Assembly (NCBI GenBank): GCA_964228555.1
Contig: CAXQZU010000040.1
Span: 62,001 to 126,000, forward strand
Origin: CAXQZU01 sp964228555
GTDB lineage: Bacteria; Planctomycetota; PLA2; JAEUHO01
Direction: 5' to 3'
Length of the DNA: 64,000 nt
In this document: piece after piece, positions 15,491 to 24,110 of the stretch
How positions within the stretch are numbered: the first letter of the stretch is position 1
Layout of the letters: each line of letters starts with the position of its first letter
Program-made: the position numbers and the translations under genes
The notes under the pieces: generated by a model
The model's input: the letters and a program-made list of their open reading frames with translations, nothing else
What the model was told of the DNA's origin: nothing
The model's database searches: none

Positions 15491-16966
15491 GTGAGCCAGC
15501 CGCTGCCGCAGGCCCAGCCCACGCCCGCCGACGACCCGCTCGCCCGCGTCACGCAAGGCGAGTACCAGTGGGGCTTCGTCACGCCCATCGAGAGCGAGGT
15601 CGCGCCCAAGGGGCTCTCCGAGGACGTGGTGCGCTTCATCAGCGCCAAGAAGAACGAGCCGGCCTGGCTGCTCGAGTGGCGCCTCAAGGCCTACCGCGCG
15701 TGGCTGTCCATGCGCGAGCCCGCGTGGGCCAAGGTGAGCTACCCGCGCATCGACTACCAGGCGATGTCGTACTGGGCCGCGCCCAAGTCGGCCGCCAGCC
15801 GTCCCAAGAGCCTCGACGAGGTGGACCCCGAGCTGCTCAAGACCTACGAGAAGCTGGGCATCCCGCTGCAGGAGCGGGCTGCGCTGGCCGGCGTGGCCGT
15901 GGACGCCGTGTTCGACAGCGTGAGCGTGGCCACCACCTTCAAGGACAAGCTGGCCTCGCTGGGCATCCTGTTCTGCTCGTTCAGCGAGGCCGTGCGCGAG
16001 CACGGCGACCTCGTGCAGCGCTGGCTGGGCAGCGTGGTGCCGCAGGGCGACAACTTCTTCGCGGCCCTCAACAGCGCCGTCTTCAGCGAGGGCTCGTTCG
16101 TGTACGTGCCACGCGGCGTGCGCTGCCCGATGGAGCTGAGCACCTACTTCCGCATCAACGCGGCCGAGACCGGCCAGTTCGAGCGCACGCTGATCATCGC
16201 CGACGAGGGCGCCTCGGTGTCCTACCTCGAGGGCTGCACGGCCCCCAAGCGGGACGAGAACCAGCTGCATGCGGCCGTGGTCGAGCTGGTAGCGCTCGAC
16301 GACGCCACGATCAAGTACAGCACGGTGCAGAACTGGTACCCCGGCGACCGCGAGGGCCGCGGCGGCATCTACAACTTCGTCACGAAGCGCGGCGCCTGCC
16401 GCGGGCGCCGCTCGAAGATCTCGTGGACGCAGGTGGAGACGGGTTCCTCCATCACCTGGAAGTACCCGTCCTGCCTGCTGCTGGGCGACGACAGCGTGGG
16501 CGAGTTCTACAGCGTGGCCGTGGCCAACCACCGGCAGCAGGCCGACACGGGCACCAAGATGGTGCACGTGGGCAAGCGCACGAAGAGCACCATCGTCAGC
16601 AAGGGCATCTCCGCCGGGCGCGGCCAGAACACCTACCGCGGGCTGGTGAAGGTGATGCCCGGCGCCGAGGGCGCGCGCAACCACAGCCAGTGCGACTCGC
16701 TGCTGCTGGGCGACCGCTGCGGTGCCCACACCTTCCCCTACCTCGAGGCCCGCAACCCCACGGCGCAGGTCGAGCACGAGGCCTCCACCTCGAAGATCAG
16801 CGAGGACCAGCTCTTCTACCTGCGCCAGCGCGGCATCAGCGCCGAGGACTCGGTGAGCATGATCGTCAACGGCTTCTGCAAGGACGTGTTGCGCGAGCTC
16901 CCCATGGAGTTCGCCGTCGAGGCGCGCAAGCTGCTCGGCGTCACGCTGGAAGGATCGGTCGGCTAG
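15491..16966 (+). CDS. sufB: Fe-S cluster scaffold subunit SufB
   Basis: A 491-residue SufB of normal length. With SufC and SufD it forms the SufBC2D scaffold on which [4Fe-4S] clusters are built. Conserved stretches include EYQWGFVTPIESE near the N-terminus, FVYVPRGVRCPMELSTYF, and the C-terminal QVEHEASTSKI, which carries the conserved His/Glu region. The GTG start at 15491 lies three bases after the regulator's stop, so the genes are coupled. It is required for clusters in enzymes such as KorB and MutY encoded nearby. Confidence 0.97.
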   Translation: MSQPLPQAQPTPADDPLARVTQGEYQWGFVTPIESEVAPKGLSEDVVRFISAKKNEPAWLLEWRLKAYRAWLSMREPAWAKVSYPRIDYQAMSYWAAPKSAASRPKSLDEVDPELLKTYEKLGIPLQERAALAGVAVDAVFDSVSVATTFKDKLASLGILFCSFSEAVREHGDLVQRWLGSVVPQGDNFFAALNSAVFSEGSFVYVPRGVRCPMELSTYFRINAAETGQFERTLIIADEGASVSYLEGCTAPKRDENQLHAAVVELVALDDATIKYSTVQNWYPGDREGRGGIYNFVTKRGACRGRRSKISWTQVETGSSITWKYPSCLLLGDDSVGEFYSVAVANHRQQADTGTKMVHVGKRTKSTIVSKGISAGRGQNTYRGLVKVMPGAEGARNHSQCDSLLLGDRCGAHTFPYLEARNPTAQVEHEASTSKISEDQLFYLRQRGISAEDSVSMIVNGFCKDVLRELPMEFAVEARKLLGVTLEGSVG

Positions 16967-16986
16967 GCCGGCCCGGAGGCACCCCG

Positions 16987-17793
16987 ATGACCCTCAGCAT
17001 CCGCGACCTCGAGGCCCAGGTGGACGGCAAGCCCATCCTGCGCGGCCTCACGCTGGACGTGCGCCCCGGCGAGGTGCACGCCATCATGGGCCCCAACGGC
17101 AGCGGCAAGAGCACGCTGGCCTACGTGCTGGCCGGCCGCGACGGCTACGAGGTGACGGGCGGCTCGGTGGCCTGGCAGGGCAAGGACCTGCTGGCGCTGG
17201 CGCCCGAGGAGCGCGCGCGCGAGGGCCTGTTCCTGGCCTTCCAGTACCCGGTGGAGATCCCGGGCATCAACAACGCCACCTTCCTGCGCGCAGCGCTCAA
17301 CGCCCAGCGCAAGCACCGCGGCGAGGCCGAGGTGGATGCCATGGACTTCATGGCGCTGGCGCGCGAGAAGGCACGCCTGCTGGAGATGGACGACCGATTC
17401 CTGCTGCAGCGCAACGTCAACGAGGGCTTCAGCGGCGGCGAGAAGAAGCGCAACGAGGTGCTGCAGATGCGGGTGCTGCAGCCGCGCCTCTCCGTGCTCG
17501 ACGAGACCGACTCCGGCCTCGACATCGACGCGCTGCGCGTCGTGGCCCGCGGCGTGAACGCCCTGCGCGACGGCGTGCGCTCCTTCGTGGTCATCACGCA
17601 CTACCAGCGCCTGCTGGACCTGATCGTGCCCGACGTGGTGCACGTGCTGGCCGGGGGGCGCATCGCGCGCACCGGCGGCCGGGACCTGGCGCTGGAGCTG
17701 GAGAAGCAGGGCTACGCATTCCTCGGCGCGACGGGCGCGGCGGCCACGGCCCCGGTGGCCTCCGCACGGCCCGGCGGGAGCGGCGCGCGGTGA
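16987..17793 (+). CDS. sufC: Fe-S cluster assembly ATPase SufC
   Basis: A 268-residue ABC-type ATPase that powers conformational change of the SufBCD scaffold. The Walker A is GPNGSGKST (about residues 35-43). The signature is FSGGEKKRNE and the Walker B is SVLDETDSGLD, where the Asp after Glu is typical of SufC. ITHYQRLL holds the H-loop. A 25-residue Ala/Gly-rich C-terminal tail follows the family end. The last bases overlap the sufD start (GTGA). Confidence 0.97.
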   Translation: MTLSIRDLEAQVDGKPILRGLTLDVRPGEVHAIMGPNGSGKSTLAYVLAGRDGYEVTGGSVAWQGKDLLALAPEERAREGLFLAFQYPVEIPGINNATFLRAALNAQRKHRGEAEVDAMDFMALAREKARLLEMDDRFLLQRNVNEGFSGGEKKRNEVLQMRVLQPRLSVLDETDSGLDIDALRVVARGVNALRDGVRSFVVITHYQRLLDLIVPDVVHVLAGGRIARTGGRDLALELEKQGYAFLGATGAAATAPVASARPGGSGAR

Positions 17794-19142
17794 GCCCGGC
17801 GGCCGTCCCCGCGCCCGCGCCGGCCCCCGCCGCGCCGCGCAGCGGCTGGCGCACGGCGTTCGAGCGCCACGAGGCGCCGCGCGCGCCGTGGCTCGACGGC
17901 CTGCGCCGTGCCGCGATGGAGCACTTCCTGGCGGAAGGCTTCCCCACGCCGCGCCACGAGGACTGGCTGTCCACGAGCCTCGCCGCGCTGGAGGAGGCGC
18001 GCTTCGGGCCCACGCCGCTGGCGCCGGCCCCGGTGGGCTGCGCCGCCATCGATCCCGTGCTGCGAGCGCTGCCGCGATCGGGGCGGGTGGTGTTCGTCGA
18101 TGGACGCCTGCACGAGGGGCTCTCGGCCCCGCTGCCGGACGGCGTGCGGGTGACGCCGCTGGATCAGGCGCTGGCCAGCCGGCGCGAGGTGCTGGAGCGG
18201 CTGCTGATGCTGCCGCCCGAGGAGCAGGCGCATCCCTTCGTGCGCCTGGGCACGGCCTTCCTCGGGCAGGGCGTGCTGGTGGAGGTGGCGCCGGGCGCGA
18301 CGCTTGACGGCCCGCTGGTGCTCCAGCACGTGCGCACGAAGGACGTGGGCCCGCTGGCCCTGCACCCGCGCACCGTGGTGCTGGCCGGCGAGCGTTCGCG
18401 TGCCACGCTGTTCGAGTCCTGGGTGGGCCTCGGCAGCGGGCACGACCTCACGAACGCCCTCACGCAGGTGGAGGCAGCGCCCGGCGCCCGCCTCGAGCAC
18501 GTGCGCGTGCAGCGCGAGGGCTACGGCACCGTGCACGTGGGCCTGCTCAAGGCGCGCGTGGAGCGGGACGCGGCCTTCCATGCGGTGGTGCTCTCCTTCG
18601 GTGCGGCGCTGGCCCGCATGGAGACCGACATCGCGCTCGTGGGACCCGGGGCCGATGCCTCCCTCGACGCGCTCTACGTGCTGGACGGCGAGCGCCGCGC
18701 CGACCTGGTCTCGCGCGTGGCCCACCTCGTGCCCCACGCCACCAGCCGCCAGCGGGTCAAGGGCGTGCTGGACGGCGCCAGCCGCGGCGCCTTCACCGGC
18801 CGCGTGCGCGTGGCCCCCGGGGCCCTCAAGACCGACGCGCGCCAGGGCAGCCACAACCTGCTGCTCTCGCCGCGCGCGCTGGTCGAGTCGCGCCCGCAGC
18901 TGGAGATCGACGCCGACGACGTGAAGTGCTCGCACGGCGCCACGGTGGGCCGGCTGGACGCCACCGCGCTCTTCTACCTGCGCAGCCGCGGCATCGCCGA
19001 GGCGCAGGCCCGCCAGCTGCTGGTGCATGCCTTCGCCGCCGAGGTGCTCTCGCACCTCCCCGAGGGCGCGGCCCGCGGCGCCCTCGACCAGGTGCTGGCC
19101 GGCGGCCTGCACGAGGCCATCTCGCCGGGGAGGGCCCCTTGA
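17790..19142 (+). CDS. sufD: Fe-S cluster assembly protein SufD
   Basis: A 450-residue partner of SufB and SufC with the right-handed beta-helix core. The family block ADDVKCSHGATVGRLD near residue 380 is followed by FYLRSRGI. The GTG start overlaps the sufC stop by four bases (17790-17793). The first 25 residues are Ala/Pro-rich and probably disordered. The gene ends overlapping the sufS start (TTGA), so the whole scaffold set is translated as a coupled unit. Confidence 0.95.
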   Translation: MSPAAVPAPAPAPAAPRSGWRTAFERHEAPRAPWLDGLRRAAMEHFLAEGFPTPRHEDWLSTSLAALEEARFGPTPLAPAPVGCAAIDPVLRALPRSGRVVFVDGRLHEGLSAPLPDGVRVTPLDQALASRREVLERLLMLPPEEQAHPFVRLGTAFLGQGVLVEVAPGATLDGPLVLQHVRTKDVGPLALHPRTVVLAGERSRATLFESWVGLGSGHDLTNALTQVEAAPGARLEHVRVQREGYGTVHVGLLKARVERDAAFHAVVLSFGAALARMETDIALVGPGADASLDALYVLDGERRADLVSRVAHLVPHATSRQRVKGVLDGASRGAFTGRVRVAPGALKTDARQGSHNLLLSPRALVESRPQLEIDADDVKCSHGATVGRLDATALFYLRSRGIAEAQARQLLVHAFAAEVLSHLPEGAARGALDQVLAGGLHEAISPGRAP

Positions 19143-20413
19143 CCCCCGCACCGCAGGCGCGTGGGGCCGCCCCCGCGACGCGCGGCACGCGTCCCCTGGA
19201 CGTGCAGGCCGTGCGCGCCGAGTTCCCGCTCCTCGCGCGCACGGTGCACGGCAAGCCGCTGGCCTACCTCGACCACGCCGCCACCACGCAGAAGCCCCTC
19301 GCGGTGCTGGAGGCGCTGGATGGCTACTACCGCCACCACAATGCCAACGTGCACCGGGCCGTGCACCTGCTCTCGGCCGAGGCCACGCAGGCCTTCGACC
19401 GTGCCCGCGAGCGCGTGCGGGCCTTCCTCGGGGCCGGCGACACGCGCGAGGTGATCTTCGTGCGCGGCACCACCGAGGCCATCAACGTGGTGGCGCAGGG
19501 CTGGCTGCGCCCGCGCCTGCAGCCCGGCGACGAGATCCTCGTCAGCGCCATGGAGCACCACAGCAACCTGGTGCCGTGGCAGATGGTGGCCGCCGCCGCG
19601 CGGGCCACGGTGCGCTACATCCCCTACAGCGATGCCGGCGTGCTCGACCTGGAGGCGCTGGACCGGCTGCTGGGGCCGCGCACGCGCCTGCTGGCGGTGG
19701 GCCACGTGAGCAACGCACTGGGCACGGTCCATCCCGTCGCCGAGATCGTGCGCATGGCCCACGCGCACGGCGTGCCCGTGCTGGTGGACGGGGCGCAGGG
19801 CGCGCCGCACCTGATGGCCGACGTGCAGGCCCTGGGCTGCGACTTCTACGCCTTCTCCGGCCACAAGACCTACGGGCCCACCGGCATCGGCGTGCTCTGG
19901 GGCCGCCTCGAGCGCCTCGAGGAGGTGGAGCCCGTGCAGGGCGGCGGTGACATGATCCGCACCGTCACGCTGGAGGGCAGCACGTGGGCCGAGCTGCCCG
20001 CGCGGCTGGAGGCCGGCACGCCCCACATCGCGGGCGCCATCGGCCTGGGCGCGGCGCTCGACTGGCTGTCGTCCTTCGACCGCGACGCCGTGCAGGCGCA
20101 CGAGGGCGCCATCGCCGCCTACGCCGCCCAGCGCCTCGCCGCACTGCCCCGCACGCGCCTGGTCGGCACCGCGCCGCACCGCGTGGGCGTGGCCTCCTTC
20201 GTGGTGGACGGCGTGCACCCGCACGACCTTGGCACCATCCTGGACCGCGAGGGCGTGGCCATCCGCACGGGCCACCACTGCGCCCAGCCCGTCATGGACC
20301 GCTATGGCGTGCCGGCCACCGCGCGCGCCTCCTTCGGCATCACCTCCACGCGCGAGGAGGTGGACGCGCTGTGCGCGGCCGTCGAGAAGGCCATCCGCAT
20401 GTTCGTGCGCTGA
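19139..20413 (+). CDS. sufS: Cysteine desulfurase SufS
   Basis: A 424-residue class V aminotransferase-fold enzyme that removes sulfur from cysteine to feed cluster assembly. YLDHAATTQKP is the N-terminal motif, HHSNLVPW and DGAQGAPHL bind PLP, SGHKTYGPTG carries the Schiff-base Lys, and IRTGHHCAQP carries the catalytic Cys. The rare TTG start at 19139 overlaps the sufD TGA and has GGGGAGGG just upstream. A later GTG would trim the same region to the usual SufS length, so the first 15-20 residues are uncertain. SufU follows 10 bases later as its sulfur acceptor. Confidence 0.95.
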   Translation: MTPAPQARGAAPATRGTRPLDVQAVRAEFPLLARTVHGKPLAYLDHAATTQKPLAVLEALDGYYRHHNANVHRAVHLLSAEATQAFDRARERVRAFLGAGDTREVIFVRGTTEAINVVAQGWLRPRLQPGDEILVSAMEHHSNLVPWQMVAAAARATVRYIPYSDAGVLDLEALDRLLGPRTRLLAVGHVSNALGTVHPVAEIVRMAHAHGVPVLVDGAQGAPHLMADVQALGCDFYAFSGHKTYGPTGIGVLWGRLERLEEVEPVQGGGDMIRTVTLEGSTWAELPARLEAGTPHIAGAIGLGAALDWLSSFDRDAVQAHEGAIAAYAAQRLAALPRTRLVGTAPHRVGVASFVVDGVHPHDLGTILDREGVAIRTGHHCAQPVMDRYGVPATARASFGITSTREEVDALCAAVEKAIRMFVR

Positions 20414-20423
20414 GGAGAAGAGC

Positions 20424-20891
20424 GTGTCCGAGCTGGGCGACCTCTACCAGGAGCTGATCCTCGACCACAACCGCAGCCCGCGGAACTTCCGCCGGCTGGA
20501 GCCCTGCAGCGCGCGCGCCGAGGGGCACAACCCCTTGTGCGGCGACCGCGTGACGGTGTTCGTGCAGCGCGACGGCCCGCGGCTCGCCGCGGTCACCTTC
20601 CAGGGCCAGGGCTGCGCCATCAGCACCGCCTCGGCCTCGCTCATGACCGAGGCCACCGCCGGGCGCACCGAGGGCGAGGCGCGCGCCCTCTTCGAGCGCG
20701 TGCATGCCCTGCTCACGGCACCCCCCGAGGATGCGCCGGCCGCGGCGCAGGGGCTGGGCAAGCTGGCAGCCTTCGCGGGCGTGAGCGAGTTCCCGATGCG
20801 CGTGAAGTGCGCCTCGCTGGCCTGGCACACGCTGCTGGCCGCGCTCGACGGGAGCCAGCAGCCCGTGCGCACCGAGGAGGGACCCGCATGA
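20424..20891 (+). CDS. sufU: SUF system sulfur-transfer protein SufU
   Basis: A 155-residue IscU-like protein that accepts persulfide sulfur from SufS. NPLCGD, GQGCAIS and RVKCASL supply the three Cys, and the Asp after the first Cys completes the SufU zinc site. An insertion between the second and third Cys distinguishes SufU from IscU. The GTG start at 20424 has AGGAG upstream. It indicates the SufSU branch of the pathway rather than SufSE. Confidence 0.95.
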   Translation: MSELGDLYQELILDHNRSPRNFRRLEPCSARAEGHNPLCGDRVTVFVQRDGPRLAAVTFQGQGCAISTASASLMTEATAGRTEGEARALFERVHALLTAPPEDAPAAAQGLGKLAAFAGVSEFPMRVKCASLAWHTLLAALDGSQQPVRTEEGPA

Positions 20892-21433
20892 GCAGCACGT
20901 CGCCCGGGACGCCCGCCCCCGACCCCTGGCCCACGGGCGGGACGCCGCGTCCGCCCTCGCCGCCCCCGCCGCCGGCCGTCGCCTATCCCCCGCTGCCGCC
21001 GGATGCACGCGCCTCGGGCGGAGCCGCGGACGGCCACGCCGGCCACGCGCACGCGCACGAACACCAGGCCTCGCCGGCGGCCTCGCCGCCCGTGCCCAGC
21101 GGGCCGCCGCCCGTGCCGCCCTTCGCGCCGGGCACGCTCGAGCCCTCGATCATCGCGATGCTGCGGACCTGCTTCGACCCCGAGATCCCGCTCAACATCT
21201 ACGACCTCAAGCTGATCTACGCCATCGACGTGGACCCGCAGGGCGTGGTCGAGATCCGCATGACGCTGACCTCCCCCACCTGCCCCGTGGCCGGCACGCT
21301 GCCTGGCGAGGTGCAGCAGAAGGTGGCCAGCGTGCCGGGCGTCGCCAAGGCGCATGTCGCGCTGGTCTGGGAGCCGCCGTGGGAGCCCAGCATGCTCAGC
21401 GAGGAAGCGCGCCTGCAGCTGGGGATGCTCTAG
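20888..21433 (+). CDS. sufT: DUF59 (MIP18-like) Fe-S maturation protein, SufT-like
   Basis: A 181-residue protein. Residues of about 85-175 are a DUF59 domain (DPEIPLNIYDLKLIY, MTLTSPTCPVAG with the conserved Cys), the fold used in SufT/MIP18 Fe-S carrier or maturation factors. The first 80 residues are an unusual Pro-rich segment containing a short His patch (DGHAGHAHAHEH). That patch could bind metal or simply be a linker. ATG overlaps the sufU stop (ATGA), making it the last gene of the operon. Its role as a late cluster-transfer factor is inferred from family and place. Confidence 0.88.
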   Translation: MSSTSPGTPAPDPWPTGGTPRPPSPPPPPAVAYPPLPPDARASGGAADGHAGHAHAHEHQASPAASPPVPSGPPPVPPFAPGTLEPSIIAMLRTCFDPEIPLNIYDLKLIYAIDVDPQGVVEIRMTLTSPTCPVAGTLPGEVQQKVASVPGVAKAHVALVWEPPWEPSMLSEEARLQLGML

Positions 21434-21709
21434 CCCAGGGCGGATGTGCGCTCACCCGGCCCCGGCACCGGCGCCTGCGTGATTCGGTAGGCGGCCTGCG
21501 CCGGGCGGGTAGCCTCCGGGGGCCGGGTGGACCCGGCGAGCCCGGGCGCACCCCGGCGGCCCGCCCTCCCGAGCCCTCGCCCCGCGCCTCTCCCGAGCCT
21601 CCCTCGCCTCCCCGCAACGACCTACCCTCTTCTCTCGCCCCCGGGCCACGCGGCCAAGCCCACGGCGAGCTTCCACGAGTCACCGGCCGCAGGACACGAC
21701 GAAGCAACC
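21434..21709. other. Intergenic region between SUF operon and RRM protein gene
   Basis: About 275 bases without a gene. It is dominated by GC-rich sequence and a pyrimidine-rich stretch near 21560-21640. A TACCCT hexamer at 21623-21628 is a possible -10 for the RRM gene with a leader of about 75 bases. I see no terminator with a T-tract after the SUF operon. Confidence 0.5.
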
Positions 21710-22135
21710 ATGGGCAAGCGGATCTACTGCGGCAACCTCTCCTTCAACGCCACCGAGGACGACGTGCGCGAGCTGTTCGCGCAGTTCGGCGAGGTGGTCA
21801 ACGTCCACATGGTGATGGACCGCGAGACGGGCCGTCCGCGCGGCTTCGCCTTCGTGGAGATGGCCAGCGATGACGCGGCCCTCAAGGCCATCCAGGCCCT
21901 CGACGGCCAGCGCCACCTCGAGCGCAACCTCAAGGTGAACGAGGCCCAGCCGCGCGAGGAGCGTGGTGGCGGTCGTGGCGGCTTCGGCGGCGGTGGCCGC
22001 GGCGGCTTCGGCGGCGGTGGTGGTGGCTACGGTGGCGGCGGCGGTGGCCGCGGTGGCTACGGCGGCGGTGGCGGTGGCTATGGTGGTGGCGGCGGTGGCC
22101 GTGGCGATCGCGGCGGTCGCGGCGACCGCTGGTAG
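21710..22135 (+). CDS. Glycine-rich RRM RNA-binding protein
   Basis: A 141-residue cytoplasmic RNA-binding protein. One RNA-recognition motif occupies residues 4-82, with RNP2 IYCGNL and RNP1 RGFAFVEM. The last 55 residues are almost entirely Gly with Arg, Tyr and Phe (RGG/GYGGG repeats), a disordered tail. Such proteins occur in cyanobacteria and other bacteria as RNA chaperones, some cold-induced. A strong terminator follows, so it is probably monocistronic. Confidence 0.93.
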   Translation: MGKRIYCGNLSFNATEDDVRELFAQFGEVVNVHMVMDRETGRPRGFAFVEMASDDAALKAIQALDGQRHLERNLKVNEAQPREERGGGRGGFGGGGRGGFGGGGGGYGGGGGGRGGYGGGGGGYGGGGGGRGDRGGRGDRW

Positions 22136-22177
22136 CCGCTCGACGCACGCCTGATGCGCCCCACGCGGGCGCTCCTC

Positions 22178-22213
22178 GCGGCCCGGCGCCTCGTGCGCCG
22201 GGCCGCTTGCTTT
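22178..22213 (+). terminator. Rho-independent terminator of the RRM gene
   Basis: A perfect 12-bp GC stem (22178-22189 with 22195-22206) and 5-base loop are followed by TTGCTTT. It lies 43 bases after the stop codon. Confidence 0.7.
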
Positions 22214-22254
22214 GGGGCGCGACGCGCGCGCCGGCCTGCGTCCATCCCCAGCCG

Positions 22255-22260
22255 TAGCCT
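22255..22260 (+). promoter_or_regulatory. -10 element of the topoisomerase operon
   Basis: TAGCCT lies 34 bases before the GTG start at 22294, and AGGAAG in between is the likely ribosome binding site. Confidence 0.4.
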
Positions 22261-22293
22261 GTCGCATCCTGCCGCCCTAGGAAGCCCGCCGCC

Positions 22294-24108
22294 GTGGCCA
22301 AGAAGCCCGTCGCCTACGACGAGAACGCGATCAAGACGCTGGACCCGCTGGCGCACATCCGCCTGCGCACGGGCATGTACATCGGCCGGCTGGGCGACGG
22401 CACGAACGCCGAGGACGGCATCTACGTGATGCTCAAGGAGGTCGTCGACAACGCTGTCGACGAGTTCATCATGGGCGAGGGCAAGCGCATCGAGATCGAG
22501 CGCGACGGCGACTCGGTGGTGGTGCGCGACTATGGCCGCGGCATCCCGCTGGGCAAGGTCGTGGACTGCGTCAGCAAGATCAACACGGGCGGCAAGTACA
22601 ACGACGACGTGTTCCAGTTCTCGGTGGGACTGAACGGCGTGGGCACCAAGGCCGTCAACGCCCTCTCCAGCGACTTCGAGGTCGTGTCGTGGCGCGAGGG
22701 CCGCTTCCGCCAGGCCCGCTTCGCGCAGGGCAAGCTCAAGGCCGACGACGAGGGCAAGGACGAGAGCGCCCCGCGCGGCACCATGGTGCGCTTCGTGCCC
22801 GACCGCGAGATCTTCGGCGCCTACGCGTGGAACGACGAGTTCATCGCGGCGCGGCTGCGCTTCTACGCGCACCTGCACGCGGGCCTGTCCATCACCTACA
22901 ACGGCACCACCTTCAAGAGCAAGGAGGGCCTCAAGGACCTGCTGGCCGGCGAGCTGGGCGAGGGCCGCCAGGAGTACGAGACGGCCCATGCGCGGCTCGA
23001 CAAGCTCGAGATCGCCTTCACCCACACGACCACCTACGGCGAGAACGTGCTGTCCTTCGTCAACGGGCAGCACACCAAGGACGGCGGCACGCACCTGAGC
23101 GCCTTCCGCGAGGGCCTGGTGAAGGGCGTCAACGAGTTCGCCAAGGCCTCCTTCGCGGGCGAGGACGTGCGCGACGGCCTGCTGGCTGCGGTGGCGGTCA
23201 AGATCCAGGATCCGGTGTTCGAGAGCCAGACCAAGAACAAGCTGGGCTCGGCCGACGTGCGGCCCTGGATCGTCAAGGAGGTGCAGAACGCGGTGCTGGT
23301 GTGGCTGCACAAGCACCCCGAGGCGGCCGCCAAGATGCTCGAGAAGGTGCGGGCCAACGAGCGGCTGCGCAAGGAGCTGAGCGCGATCAAGAAGGACGTG
23401 CGCGAGCGCGAGCGCACCACGGCCCTGCGCATCCCCAAGCTCACCGACTGCCGTGCCCACCTGGGCGACGGCAGCAAGCGCGCCGACCAGAGCACGATCT
23501 TCCTGACGGAAGGTGACAGCGCGGGCGGCGGCATGGTGCCCTCGCGCGACGTCGAGGTGCAGGCCATCTTCTGCCTGCGCGGCAAGCCCCTGAACGTGCA
23601 CGGGCTGCAGCGCGACGCGGTCTACAAGAACGAGGAGCTCTACAACATCATGCGGGCGCTGGGCATCGAGAATGGCCTCGACGGCCTGCGCTACCAGCGC
23701 GTGGTCATCGCCACCGATGCCGACGTGGACGGCATGCACATCCGCAACCTGCTGATCACCTATTTCCTGCGCTACTTCGAGGAGCTGGTGACGCGAGGCC
23801 ACCTGTTCCTGCTGGAGACGCCGCTGTTCCGCGTGCGCAACAAGGACGAGACGCGCTATTGCTACAGCGCGGCCGAGCGCGACAAGGCGTCGGCAGCGCT
23901 CAAGAACCACGAGATCACGCGCTTCAAGGGCCTGGGCGAGATCAGCCCCAAGGAGTTCGCGCGCTTCATCGGCCCGGACATGCGCCTCGTGCCCGTGACC
24001 ACCCGCAACGTGGGCGAGGTCGACCGCTGCCTCGAGTTCTTCATGGGCAAGAACACGCCGGAGCGGCGCACGTTCATCGAGCAGAACCTCGTCACGGACG
24101 TGATCTAG
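22294..24108 (+). CDS. parE: Type IIA DNA topoisomerase subunit B (ParE-like)
   Basis: A 604-residue ATPase subunit. The GHKL pocket shows VVDNAVDEF, VRDYGRGIP and GLNGVGTKAVNAL. The TOPRIM domain has TEGDSAGG near 405 and DADVDGMHI near 475. The short length, lacking the extra 150-200 residue insert of gyrase B from proteobacteria, matches ParE-type or Bacteroidetes-type topoisomerase IV. It passes one DNA duplex through another together with the product of the next gene, three bases downstream. GTG 22294 begins right at the conserved N-terminus. Confidence 0.92.
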   Translation: MAKKPVAYDENAIKTLDPLAHIRLRTGMYIGRLGDGTNAEDGIYVMLKEVVDNAVDEFIMGEGKRIEIERDGDSVVVRDYGRGIPLGKVVDCVSKINTGGKYNDDVFQFSVGLNGVGTKAVNALSSDFEVVSWREGRFRQARFAQGKLKADDEGKDESAPRGTMVRFVPDREIFGAYAWNDEFIAARLRFYAHLHAGLSITYNGTTFKSKEGLKDLLAGELGEGRQEYETAHARLDKLEIAFTHTTTYGENVLSFVNGQHTKDGGTHLSAFREGLVKGVNEFAKASFAGEDVRDGLLAAVAVKIQDPVFESQTKNKLGSADVRPWIVKEVQNAVLVWLHKHPEAAAKMLEKVRANERLRKELSAIKKDVRERERTTALRIPKLTDCRAHLGDGSKRADQSTIFLTEGDSAGGGMVPSRDVEVQAIFCLRGKPLNVHGLQRDAVYKNEELYNIMRALGIENGLDGLRYQRVVIATDADVDGMHIRNLLITYFLRYFEELVTRGHLFLLETPLFRVRNKDETRYCYSAAERDKASAALKNHEITRFKGLGEISPKEFARFIGPDMRLVPVTTRNVGEVDRCLEFFMGKNTPERRTFIEQNLVTDVI

Positions 24109-24110
24109 CC

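Noticed and set aside
14998..17793. Long frame through the Rrf2 and sufB region ahead of sufC
   Set aside because: Residues before SufC are the out-of-frame reading of sufB; SufC starts at ATG 16987.
21960..22130. GGTGGCGGC-type DNA repeats as a microsatellite
   Set aside because: They encode the Gly-rich tail of the RRM protein in frame and are explained by its RGG/GYGGG composition.
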